This document shows, in pieces, positions 7,444 through 14,319 of a stretch of DNA of 35,685 nucleotides. The stretch is from contig URRW01000024.1 in the NCBI GenBank assembly GCA_900550285.1, positions 1-35,685 on the forward strand, read 5' to 3'. The stretch's first letter is position 1; every line of letters begins with the position of its first letter. The notes under the pieces are model-generated. The model was not told the origin of the DNA. It saw only the letters and a program-made list of their open reading frames with translations, and did no database searches. The position numbers were made by a program, and so were the translations under genes. Source of the DNA: an uncultured Lachnospiraceae bacterium. GTDB lineage: Bacteria; Bacillota; Clostridia; Lachnospirales; Lachnospiraceae.

Positions 7444-8949
7444 TTATTCGCCCGCGTGGGAAATGCCGAGAATCTCAAGCTCCTTGTCGCTTAGGCCGAT
7501 GCCGCGGAGCATGAGACGGTTGCCGCGCAGGGCTTCGATGGAGTTGATCCCCATGCCGCCCATCATCTCTTTGATCTCATGATTCCATGCGGTCAGCAGA
7601 TTGACGAGGCGCTGCCTGCCGGTTTCCGGATCAAGGCGGGCTGTCAGCTCCGGCTGCTGGGTGGCAATGCCCCAGTTGCATTTTCCGGTCTGGCAGGAGC
7701 GGCACAGATGGCAGCCAATAGCCAGCAGGGCAGCTGTCGCAATATAGCAGGCATCTGCGCCGAGGGCAACGGCCTTGACTACATCAGCGGCGCTGCGGAT
7801 GCTTCCTCCTGCGATAAGGGATACGCTGTTGCGGATGCCCTCGTCCCGCAGCCGCTGATCTACGGCAGCCAGAGCCAGCTCCACCGGAATGCCCACGTTA
7901 TCGCGGATTCTTGTGGGAGCGGCTCCGGTACCTCCCCGGAAACCGTCGATTGCGATGATGTCGGCGCCGCTTCGGGCGATTCCGCTGGCAATCGCGGCGA
8001 TATTATGGACGGCGGCGACCTTGACGATGATCGGCTTTTGGTATCGGGTTGCTTCTTTTAAAGAAAAGACGAGCTGCCGCAGATCCTCAATGGAATAAAT
8101 ATCATGGTGGGGAGCGGGGGAGATCGCGTCGGAGCCTTCGGGAATCATCCGGGTGCGGGAAACGTCCCCGACGATCTTTGCGCCGGGCAGATGCCCCCCA
8201 ATGCCGGGCTTTGCCCCCTGTCCCATTTTGATCTCAATGGCGGCGCCGGCGTTGAGATAGGCTTCATGGACGCCGAAACGTCCGGAGGCAACCTGCACGA
8301 TGGTGTGTTCCCCATAACAGTAAAAATCCTCATGAAGTCCACCCTCCCCGGTGTTGTAACAAATACCGGCGTCCTGGGCGGCAAGGGCAAGCGCTTTGTG
8401 GGCGTTATAGCTGATAGAGCCGTAGCTCATGGCGGAAAACAAAACCGGCATGGAAAGCGCCAGTTGCGGCGCAAGGCGGCAGGAGAGCGCCCCGTTTTCC
8501 AGCCGTTGGACGCGCTGCGGTTTTTTTCCGAGATAAACGCGGGTTTCCATCGGCTCCCGGAGAGGATCGATGGACGGATTGGTGACCTGGGAGGCGTTGA
8601 GGAGGATCCGGTCCCAGTAAACGGGATAGGGATTTGGGCTTCCCATGGAGGAGAGCAGGACGCCGCCGCTGTTTGCCTGCTTGAAAATTTCCTTCATTAA
8701 AGAGGCTTCCCAGTTATTATTATCCCGGTAAACATTGTCGCTTTTTCTGATTTTGAGCGCACGGGTCGGACAGAAGGAAACGCAGCGCTGGCAGTTGACG
8801 CATTTGCTGTCGTCGCAGGTCATACGCTGTAAGTTTTCGTCATATCCATGTACGCCGTTGGCGCACTGTTTTTCGCAGATCCGGCAGCTGATGCATCTGG
8901 CCGGGTCACGCATGACTTCAAATTCCGGATATAAAAATTCAATTCCCAT
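7444..8949 (-). CDS. Glutamate synthase FMN/Fe-S catalytic subunit (second piece of split GOGAT)
   Basis: The protein is 501 residues. The N-terminus is a two-cluster ferredoxin domain with cysteines C19, C22, C25, C29 and C50, C53, C56, C60. The rest is the FMN-binding TIM-barrel of glutamate synthase, with YGSISYNAHKALA, N-T-G-E-G-G-L, KMGQGAKPGIGGHLPG, SPAPHHDIYSIEDL, IDGFRGGTGAAP, the phosphate-binding IAGGSIRSAADV, and the Fe-S segment CHLCRSCQTGKCNWGIATQ. It reduces 2-iminoglutarate to glutamate using ammonia from the amidotransferase subunit. No NAD(P)H-binding GltD subunit is seen in the window, so electrons may come from ferredoxin or a partner encoded elsewhere. Its ATG shares one base with the stop of the upstream gene (TGATG), a translational coupling arrangement. 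Confidence 0.93.
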   Translation of the reverse strand: MGIEFLYPEFEVMRDPARCISCRICEKQCANGVHGYDENLQRMTCDDSKCVNCQRCVSFCPTRALKIRKSDNVYRDNNNWEASLMKEIFKQANSGGVLLSSMGSPNPYPVYWDRILLNASQVTNPSIDPLREPMETRVYLGKKPQRVQRLENGALSCRLAPQLALSMPVLFSAMSYGSISYNAHKALALAAQDAGICYNTGEGGLHEDFYCYGEHTIVQVASGRFGVHEAYLNAGAAIEIKMGQGAKPGIGGHLPGAKIVGDVSRTRMIPEGSDAISPAPHHDIYSIEDLRQLVFSLKEATRYQKPIIVKVAAVHNIAAIASGIARSGADIIAIDGFRGGTGAAPTRIRDNVGIPVELALAAVDQRLRDEGIRNSVSLIAGGSIRSAADVVKAVALGADACYIATAALLAIGCHLCRSCQTGKCNWGIATQQPELTARLDPETGRQRLVNLLTAWNHEIKEMMGGMGINSIEALRGNRLMLRGIGLSDKELEILGISHAGE

Positions 8950-10043
8950 CAGAACATCCCTTCCTTTACTGTTACGATGACCGGTTCGCCGCCGCCGGGG
9001 GACCAGACTGCTTCAGGCTCCGGCTCCATGACGCGGATAGCGGCTTCCTCGCTTGCAATATAAACCTTGTCCTGTTTCTGGCCGACTACCATGGAGCGCA
9101 GCTTGAGCCGGTCGTTTAAAGCCATGAGACCGCCGGAGAATCCGAAAACAATGGAAAATGGCCCCGTGATCAGAAGGCTGGAAAACATCGTACGGAGAAA
9201 GGTAAGCTTTTGCTGCTCCTCTAAATCCGGGTTCGCTGCAATGTCGCTCCAGAACGGGGCGGCAATCACGCTGGCGGCTTCCGCAAGGGTAAGTCCCTGT
9301 ACGCGGAGCAGATAATCGAGCAGGTAGGTAATGACCTCCGTATCGGTCTGGAGGGTGCAGCGGTAGCCGGACATTTCAATAAAACGGCGGTTGGCGTCAT
9401 AGGAGGAGATTTCCCCGTTGTGTACAACTGAATAATCCAGCAGGGTAAAGGGATGCGCGCCGCCCCACCATCCGGGGGTATTGGTAGGGTATCTGCCGTG
9501 GGCGGTCCAGGAATAGCCCTCGTATTCCTCCAGCCGGTAAAATTCCCCTACATCCTCCGGATAGCCCACGGCCTTGAAGGCGCCCATGTTCTTCCCGCTG
9601 GAAAATACATAGGCTCCGGGGAGGTCGGCGTTGATGCGGATCACGGTTTTTGCCACAAATTCCTTTTCATCCGTCTGCAGTGCCGCAAGAACGGAGCGCA
9701 GGGGAGCCACAAAGTATCTCCAGATAATAGGTTCCTCTGTAATGGAAGGAATCTTTCTGGTCGGAATGACCTCGGAACGGACAATTTCAAAACGCTCCTT
9801 TAAAAAAGCCTCGCAGCTTTTCCGGGTGTCCCGGCTGTCAAAAAACAGATGCAGTGCGTAGAAGTCTTTGTATTCGGGATAGATCCCGTAGCCGGCAAAG
9901 CCGCCGCCCAGTCCGTTGGAGCGGTCGTGCATCGGTTTCATGGATTCGGTGATCATTTTGCCGGACATTTTGTTTCCCTCTTTGGAAATGACGGCGGAGA
10001 TCGCGCATCCGGAAGGAATTCTCATCTGGCCTTCAATTTTCAT
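8949..10043 (-). CDS. Glutamate synthase class II amidotransferase subunit (first piece of split GOGAT)
   Basis: The protein is 364 residues. It has the N-terminal-nucleophile amidotransferase fold: a short leader MRIPSG then Cys13 as candidate nucleophile, G-L-G-G-G-F-A-G-Y-G (about 50-59), the T-A-H-G-R-Y-P-T-N substrate loop, V-V-H-N-G-E-I-S, and TDTEVITYLLDYL. It hydrolyses glutamine and passes ammonia to the FMN subunit. The leader before Cys13 is not cut in all split-type homologues, so processing is uncertain. I chose ATG 10043 because everything upstream is leader RNA with a promoter and terminator, and AAAGGATGG lies about 10 bases upstream. It is the first gene of the minus-strand nitrogen operon and overlaps the next gene by one base. 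Confidence 0.9.
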   Translation of the reverse strand: MKIEGQMRIPSGCAISAVISKEGNKMSGKMITESMKPMHDRSNGLGGGFAGYGIYPEYKDFYALHLFFDSRDTRKSCEAFLKERFEIVRSEVIPTRKIPSITEEPIIWRYFVAPLRSVLAALQTDEKEFVAKTVIRINADLPGAYVFSSGKNMGAFKAVGYPEDVGEFYRLEEYEGYSWTAHGRYPTNTPGWWGGAHPFTLLDYSVVHNGEISSYDANRRFIEMSGYRCTLQTDTEVITYLLDYLLRVQGLTLAEAASVIAAPFWSDIAANPDLEEQQKLTFLRTMFSSLLITGPFSIVFGFSGGLMALNDRLKLRSMVVGQKQDKVYIASEEAAIRVMEPEPEAVWSPGGGEPVIVTVKEGMF

Positions 10044-10073
10044 GGCGCTGATACCATCCTTTCTGCTGATAAG

Positions 10074-10133
10074 CCGGACAACGAAGGGACACTGTCCGGG
10101 AATGCTTCGTAAAATGCGCTGCGCACGCATTTT
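10074..10133 (-). promoter_or_regulatory. Two further hairpins in the glutamate synthase leader
   Basis: AAAATGCG (10111-10118) and CGCATTTT (10126-10133) form a perfect 8-bp stem with a 7-base loop. CCGGACA (10074-10080) and TGTCCGG (10093-10099) form a 7-bp stem ending about 11 bases before the ribosome binding site of the amidotransferase gene. An alternative pairing ACGAAG (10081-10086) with CTTCGT (10105-10110) competes with the second stem. These could tune translation, but only the complementarity is seen. Confidence 0.45.
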
Positions 10134-10140
10134 TATGGAT

Positions 10141-10205
10141 AAAAAAAAGCAAAGGGGATCACTTGAAAAGCAGGAAATCCTGCTGTCAAAATGAACGCCT
10201 TTGCT
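10141..10205 (-). terminator. Leader (attenuator) terminator of the glutamate synthase operon
   Basis: On the minus strand, AGCAAAGG (10205-10198) pairs with CCTTTGCT (10155-10148), followed by eight T (10148-10141). Inside it, a second stem pairs AGCAGGA with TCCTGCT (10084 bases apart from the outer stem in sequence order: arms at 10084-10078 are not used; the arms are 10184-10178 and 10175-10169), and TTGA pairs with TCAA around it. The structure lies between the promoter and the first gene, so most transcripts would stop here unless antitermination occurs. Confidence 0.8.
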
Positions 10206-10210
10206 CACTT
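10189..10210 (-). promoter_or_regulatory. Candidate ANTAR-type hexaloop hairpin in the glutamate synthase leader
   Basis: On the minus strand, AAGTGAGC (10210-10203) and GTTCATTT (10196-10189) form an 8-bp stem (two G-U pairs) closing the hexaloop AAAGGC (10202-10197). The loop has A at position 1 and G at position 4, the known ANTAR recognition rule. The hairpin uses bases 10198-10205, which are also the 5' arm of the leader terminator, so the two structures exclude each other. It starts at or within a few bases of the predicted transcript 5' end. A second, upstream hexaloop was not found. Confidence 0.6.
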
Positions 10211-10217
10211 GGAAATA

Positions 10218-10246
10218 TTTATACAACCAAAATCCGTTTTTGTCAA
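10218..10246 (-). promoter_or_regulatory. Sigma-A promoter of the glutamate synthase - glutamine synthetase - ANTAR operon
   Basis: On the minus strand the consensus -35 TTGACA (10246-10241) is followed by a 17-bp spacer and the -10 TATAAA (10223-10218). Transcription would start near 10211, directly before the hexaloop hairpin. Confidence 0.85.
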
Positions 10247-10327
10247 TGCGGTTTTTAAATTTTGCGTTTGTTATTTTAGGCACTTGTTTTCGATTCAAAA
10301 AAGCGGCGAAAAAAATAAAAAAACCGG

Positions 10328-10356
10328 TTGACAAATGAATTTCACGGGTGTATGAT
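10328..10356 (+). promoter_or_regulatory. Sigma-A promoter of the glnN - asnB - pyrG - carAB operon
   Basis: Consensus -35 TTGACA (10328-10333), a 17-bp spacer and -10 TATGAT (10351-10356). The start site is expected near 10363, giving a 160-base leader before the type III glutamine synthetase. The -35 lies 81 bp from the -35 of the divergent operon. Confidence 0.88.
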
Positions 10357-10364
10357 TCAGCCCA

Positions 10365-10384
10365 TGAAGGCAAAGGCGTCTTTG
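10365..10384 (+). promoter_or_regulatory. Candidate ANTAR-type hexaloop hairpin 1 in the glnN leader
   Basis: AAGGC (10367-10371) and GTCTT (10378-10382) pair (one G-U), extended by two wobble pairs to 10365 and 10384, closing hexaloop AAAGGC (10372-10377). The loop has A1 and G4. It overlaps the 5' arm of leader terminator 1, so the hairpin would act as antiterminator. Confidence 0.6.
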
Positions 10385-10412
10385 GGAAATGGTTTCTCGA
10401 AGACGCTTTTTT
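10372..10412 (+). terminator. Leader terminator 1 upstream of glnN
   Basis: GCGTCTT (10376-10382) pairs with AAGACGC (10400-10406). The stem continues inward through T-G, G-C, G-T, G-C and three A-T pairs to a TGG loop (10390-10392), and the hairpin is followed by six T (10407-10412). It lies within 10-50 bases of the predicted transcript start, before the gene. Confidence 0.8.
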
Positions 10413-10438
10413 CCGTCAGTACACAATTTTTCATCAGA

Positions 10439-10458
10439 AAAAGGCAAAGGCGTCTTTT
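10439..10458 (+). promoter_or_regulatory. Candidate ANTAR-type hexaloop hairpin 2 in the glnN leader
   Basis: AAAAGGC (10439-10445) and GTCTTTT (10452-10458) form a 7-bp stem (one G-U) closing hexaloop AAAGGC (10446-10451). The 17-base segment AAGGCAAAGGCGTCTTT here (10441-10457) is an exact copy of 10367-10383. The hairpin overlaps the 5' arm of leader terminator 2. Confidence 0.6.
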
Positions 10459-10488
10459 GTGCAGAAAAGCAGAAAAGACGCCTTTTTT
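10446..10488 (+). terminator. Leader terminator 2 upstream of glnN
   Basis: GGCGTCTTTT (10449-10458) pairs perfectly with AAAAGACGCC (10473-10482), extended by three A-T pairs, followed by six T (10483-10488). A small inner stem TGC/GCA closes the loop AGAAAA (10463-10468). It ends about 25 bases before the ribosome binding site of glnN, and is the second terminator in series. Confidence 0.88.
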
Positions 10489-10523
10489 GGCGGGATGCCG
10501 GAACAGAAAGAGAGGAGAAGAGT

Positions 10524-12620
10524 ATGGAAAAAGTACCGGAATATTTTGGCTGTATGGTATTTGACGACAGGGAAATGAAAGCCAGGCTTTCCAAAAAGGT
10601 ATACCAGTCTCTGCGGAAAACCATTGATGAAGGCGCAAAGCTGGACAGCACCGTGGCCGACGCTGTGGCAGAGGCAATGAAGGACTGGGCGGTGGAAAAA
10701 GGGGCGACTCATTATACCCACTGGTTTCAGCCGCTGACAGGGATTACGGCGGAGAAGCACGACAGCTTTATTTCCCCTTCGCCGGACGGAGGCGTTAGGA
10801 TGGAGTTTTCCGGGAAAGAGCTGATCAAGGGTGAGCCGGATGCCTCCTCCTTTCCTTCCGGGGGTTTAAGGGCCACTTTTGAGGCCAGGGGCTACACGGC
10901 ATGGGATCCGACCTCCTATGCCTTTATAAAAGGAAAGACGCTTTGCATTCCCACCGCTTTTTGCTCCTACGGCGGGGAGGCGCTTGACAAAAAGACGCCG
11001 CTGCTGCGGTCGATGAAGGCGCTGAGCCGTCAGGCGATGCGGATCCTGCGGCTGTTCGGGAACAAGGATGTGAAATATGTTTATACCTCCGTGGGGCCGG
11101 AGCAGGAATATTTCCTGATCACAAAGGAAATGTATGATCAGCGGAAGGATCTGCAGTATACGGGACGGACGCTGTTTGGGGCAAGGCCGCCCAAGGGACA
11201 GGAGATGGACGATCATTATTTCGGCGTGATCAAGCCGCGTGTGGCAGCTTATATGGAGGAGCTCAACCGGGAGCTGTGGAAGCTCGGCATCCTTGCAAAG
11301 ACGGAGCACAATGAGGTGGCTCCGGCACAGCATGAGCTGGCGCCGATTTATTCCACGACAAACGTGGCGACAGATCACAATCAGCTGACGATGGAAATCA
11401 TGCAGAAGGTTGCCGAAAAGCACGGTCTGGTCTGCCTGCTCCACGAAAAGCCCTTTGCAGGCGTCAACGGAAGCGGGAAGCATAATAACTGGTCGATTTC
11501 CACCGATACGGGGATCAACCTGCTTTCCCCGGGAGAGACCCCGTATGAAAACGCCCAGTTTCTGCTGTTTTTATGTGCGGTAATCAAGGCGGTGGACGAT
11601 TATCAGGATCTGCTCCGGCTTTCCGTGGCAACGGCGGGCAATGATCACAGACTGGGTGCAAACGAAGCGCCTCCGGCAGTGATCTCCATGTTTCTGGGAG
11701 AAGAGCTGAATGCGGTTTTGGAGGCGATCGAGCAGGATGTGCCTTATGCGGGAACGCAGAAAACCCAGATGAAGCTGGGAGTGGATGTGCTTCCGAAGTT
11801 TAACCGCGATACCACGGACCGGAACCGGACCTCCCCGTTTGCCTTTACCGGGAATAAGTTTGAATTTCGGATGCTGGGCTCCTCCAACAGCATCGCCTGC
11901 GCCAATATGATGCTCAACAGCGCGGTAGCGGAGAGCCTGAAAATTTATGCGGACCGTCTGGAGCAGGCGGAGGATTTTGGAACAGCCCTGCATGAGATGA
12001 TCCGAAAGACGATCCGGGATCATAAAAAGATCATTTTTAACGGAAACGGCTATGACGAGGCGTGGATCCGGGAGGCAACGCAGGAGAGAGGGCTTTTGAA
12101 TTACCGCACAACAGCGGACTGTATGCCGCATCTTCTGGACCCTAAAAATGTGCGGATGCTGACGGGGCACAAGGTGTTTTCCGAGGCAGAGCTCAGGTCC
12201 AGATGCGAGATCATGCTGGATAATTACTGCAAGACCGTGGTAATCGAAGCAAACACGATGCTGGATATGGCCCGGACGCAGATCGCCCCTGCTGTGGCGG
12301 CATATACGAAGGAACTGTGCGAAACGCTGGCGCTGAAAAGGGCATCGGATGCCGCACTGGCCTGCAGCTGGGAGAACAGGATGATCCGCAGGCTTTCTGC
12401 GCTGACCGATCAGATATCCGCAAGGCAGGAGGCGCTGGAGGAGGCGCTGTCAGGGCTGGGGGATGCAGAAAATGCAGAAGCGGAGGCCTGCGCGATCCGG
12501 GATGTTGTCCTTGTCAGAATGAGCGAGCTGCGGATGGCCTGTGACGAGGCGGAAACGCTGACGGCAAAGAAGTATTGGCCGTTCCCGACCTATGGGGAGC
12601 TGCTTTTTGGCATCAGATAG
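10524..12620 (+). CDS. glnN: Type III glutamine synthetase
   Basis: The protein is 698 residues, the normal size of GSIII (about 700), far longer than GSI. Recognisable segments are the N-terminal beta-grasp region with THYTHWFQPLTG (about residue 62 onward), the GSIII-specific F-P-S-G-G-L-R and F-E-A-R-G-Y-T-A-W-D, VGPEQEYFL (metal ligands), KTEHNEVAPAQHELAP, DHNQLTMEIM, GVNGSGKHNNWS and the C-terminal helical extension. It condenses glutamate and ammonia to glutamine in the cytoplasm. ATG 10524 has AGGAG 6 bases upstream. It is first in a run of six plus-strand genes, several of which consume glutamine. Expression appears to pass through two leader terminators that could be relieved by the ANTAR protein encoded divergently. 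Confidence 0.95.
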   Translation: MEKVPEYFGCMVFDDREMKARLSKKVYQSLRKTIDEGAKLDSTVADAVAEAMKDWAVEKGATHYTHWFQPLTGITAEKHDSFISPSPDGGVRMEFSGKELIKGEPDASSFPSGGLRATFEARGYTAWDPTSYAFIKGKTLCIPTAFCSYGGEALDKKTPLLRSMKALSRQAMRILRLFGNKDVKYVYTSVGPEQEYFLITKEMYDQRKDLQYTGRTLFGARPPKGQEMDDHYFGVIKPRVAAYMEELNRELWKLGILAKTEHNEVAPAQHELAPIYSTTNVATDHNQLTMEIMQKVAEKHGLVCLLHEKPFAGVNGSGKHNNWSISTDTGINLLSPGETPYENAQFLLFLCAVIKAVDDYQDLLRLSVATAGNDHRLGANEAPPAVISMFLGEELNAVLEAIEQDVPYAGTQKTQMKLGVDVLPKFNRDTTDRNRTSPFAFTGNKFEFRMLGSSNSIACANMMLNSAVAESLKIYADRLEQAEDFGTALHEMIRKTIRDHKKIIFNGNGYDEAWIREATQERGLLNYRTTADCMPHLLDPKNVRMLTGHKVFSEAELRSRCEIMLDNYCKTVVIEANTMLDMARTQIAPAVAAYTKELCETLALKRASDAALACSWENRMIRRLSALTDQISARQEALEEALSGLGDAENAEAEACAIRDVVLVRMSELRMACDEAETLTAKKYWPFPTYGELLFGIR

Positions 12621-12714
12621 GGACAGGGCTGCAGCAGCGTCGTTGAAACGGCGAAAAAAGCTTTGTCGCGCTGCAGGATATGGAATAAAACAAAAGGGAC
12701 GGAGGCAGATTCCT

Positions 12715-14301
12715 ATGTGTTCGATTATGGCTTACTGCGGCAAAAGCGCCGCCTTTGATTGGGAACGGTTTCAGGAGGGCTTTGAGCGGACGGTCTCCAG
12801 AGGGCCGGACGACAGCAGGATTGTGGATACGGGAAACGGATTTCTGGGATTTCACCGGCTGGCGATCATGGGGCTTACCCCGGAAGGGATGCAGCCCTTT
12901 GAACGGGATGGCAGCTATGTGGTCTGCAACGGGGAGATTTACGGATTTGAACGGATCAGGGAGAAGCTTTCCGAAAAATATTATTTTGAAAGCGATTCGG
13001 ACTGTGAGGTGCTGCTGCCGCTGTATGAAACGTACGGCACGGAGATGTTTTCCATGCTGGATGCGGAATTTGCCTGTGTTTTTTATGACGGAAAAACCGG
13101 GGAATATGTGGCGGCGCGGGATCCGATCGGAATCCGCCCGCTCTATTACGGCTATGATCCCTGCGGGGTAATCCTGTTTGCCAGTGAACCCAAAAATCTG
13201 CTGGGGCTGACGGACAGGATCTGTCCCTTCCCGCCCGGGCATTATTACAGGAACGGACGGTTTGTACGCTATTGTCAGATTGAAAAGCCGCAGGGAAGAT
13301 GTACGGACGATCTGGAAACGGTGTGCGGACGGATCCATGACCTGCTGACCGCAGGCGTGAAAAAACGTCTGGTATCGGATGCAAAGGTTGGCTTTTTGCT
13401 TTCCGGCGGGCTGGATTCTTCCCTGGTCTGCGCCATTGCGGCAAAAGAGAGCAGGGAGCCGATACAGACCTTCGCCATCGGAATGAGCAGGGATGCGATC
13501 GATTTGAAATATGCCCGGCAGGCTGCGGAGTATATCGGGAGTAAGCATACGGAAATATATATGACGCGGGAGGATGTTTTAGCGGCTCTGGAGACGGTCA
13601 TCCGGCTGCTGGGGACTTATGATATTACGACGATCCGCGCGTCGGTCGGAATGTATCTGGTGTGCAGGGCGATTCATGAGCGGACAGAGCTCAGGGTGCT
13701 TTTGACCGGGGAAATCTCCGACGAGCTGTTCGGCTACAAATATACGGATTTTGCGCCGGATGCGGAGGCATTTCAGGCAGAGTCAGAAAAGCGTATCCGG
13801 GAGCTGCATATGTATGATGTGCTGCGGGCGGACCGGTGTATTTCCGTCAATTCCCTGGAGGCGCGGGTCCCGTTCGGGGATCTGGAGCTTGTAAGGTATG
13901 TGATGGCGGTAGATCCGGAGCTAAAAAGAAATACCTATGGGAAGGGAAAATATCTGCTGCGTCATGCTTTTGAAAAGGATAAGATCCTGCCGGAGGAAAT
14001 CCTGTGGCGGGAAAAGGCGGCATTCTCCGATGCGGTGGGACATTCTATGGTGGATGATTTAAAGGAGTATGCGGAGCAGAAATATACGGATGAAGCGTTT
14101 GAGGAAAGGCGGAAACGCTTTTTGCACGCGACTCCGTTTACAAAGGAGTCCCTGCTGTACAGGGAAATTTTTGAAGCCTGTTATCCGGGACAGTCCGAAA
14201 TGGTAACAGATTTCTGGATGCCCAATCCGGACTGGGAGGGCTGCAGAGTCAGCGACCCGTCCGCACGGGTGCTCTCCAATTACGGAGACAGCGGAAAATA
14301 A
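12715..14301 (+). CDS. asnB: Asparagine synthetase (glutamine-hydrolysing)
   Basis: The protein is 528 residues, typical for AsnB. Cys2 directly after the start Met is the amidotransferase nucleophile. It is followed by R-G-P-D-D-S, F-L-G-F-H-R-L-A-I-M, V-V-C-N-G-E-I-Y and the AARDPIGIRPLYYG segment of the class II glutaminase domain. The synthetase domain carries the ATP pyrophosphatase loop SGGLDSSL (about residues 226-233), TGEISDELFGY, and ISVNSLEARVPFGD near the C-terminus. It makes asparagine from aspartate, ATP and glutamine. GGAGG lies 9 bases before the ATG, which places Cys2 correctly. The 94-bp gap to glnN contains a CTGCAGC/GCTGCAG pairing (12629-12676) without a T tract, so read-through from glnN is likely. 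It supplies a direct glutamine sink in the same operon. Confidence 0.95.
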   Translation: MCSIMAYCGKSAAFDWERFQEGFERTVSRGPDDSRIVDTGNGFLGFHRLAIMGLTPEGMQPFERDGSYVVCNGEIYGFERIREKLSEKYYFESDSDCEVLLPLYETYGTEMFSMLDAEFACVFYDGKTGEYVAARDPIGIRPLYYGYDPCGVILFASEPKNLLGLTDRICPFPPGHYYRNGRFVRYCQIEKPQGRCTDDLETVCGRIHDLLTAGVKKRLVSDAKVGFLLSGGLDSSLVCAIAAKESREPIQTFAIGMSRDAIDLKYARQAAEYIGSKHTEIYMTREDVLAALETVIRLLGTYDITTIRASVGMYLVCRAIHERTELRVLLTGEISDELFGYKYTDFAPDAEAFQAESEKRIRELHMYDVLRADRCISVNSLEARVPFGDLELVRYVMAVDPELKRNTYGKGKYLLRHAFEKDKILPEEILWREKAAFSDAVGHSMVDDLKEYAEQKYTDEAFEERRKRFLHATPFTKESLLYREIFEACYPGQSEMVTDFWMPNPDWEGCRVSDPSARVLSNYGDSGK

Positions 14302-14319
14302 AAAAGCGGAGGAAGCAAA

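Noticed and set aside
10463..10468. Loop AGAAAA in leader terminator 2 as the second ANTAR hexaloop
   Set aside because: It is six bases long with A1, but position 4 is A rather than G and its closing stem is only 3 bp.
12629..12676. CTGCAGC/GCTGCAG pairing between glnN and asnB as a terminator
   Set aside because: The stem is only 7 bp, the loop is large and no T run follows, so it is unlikely to stop transcription.
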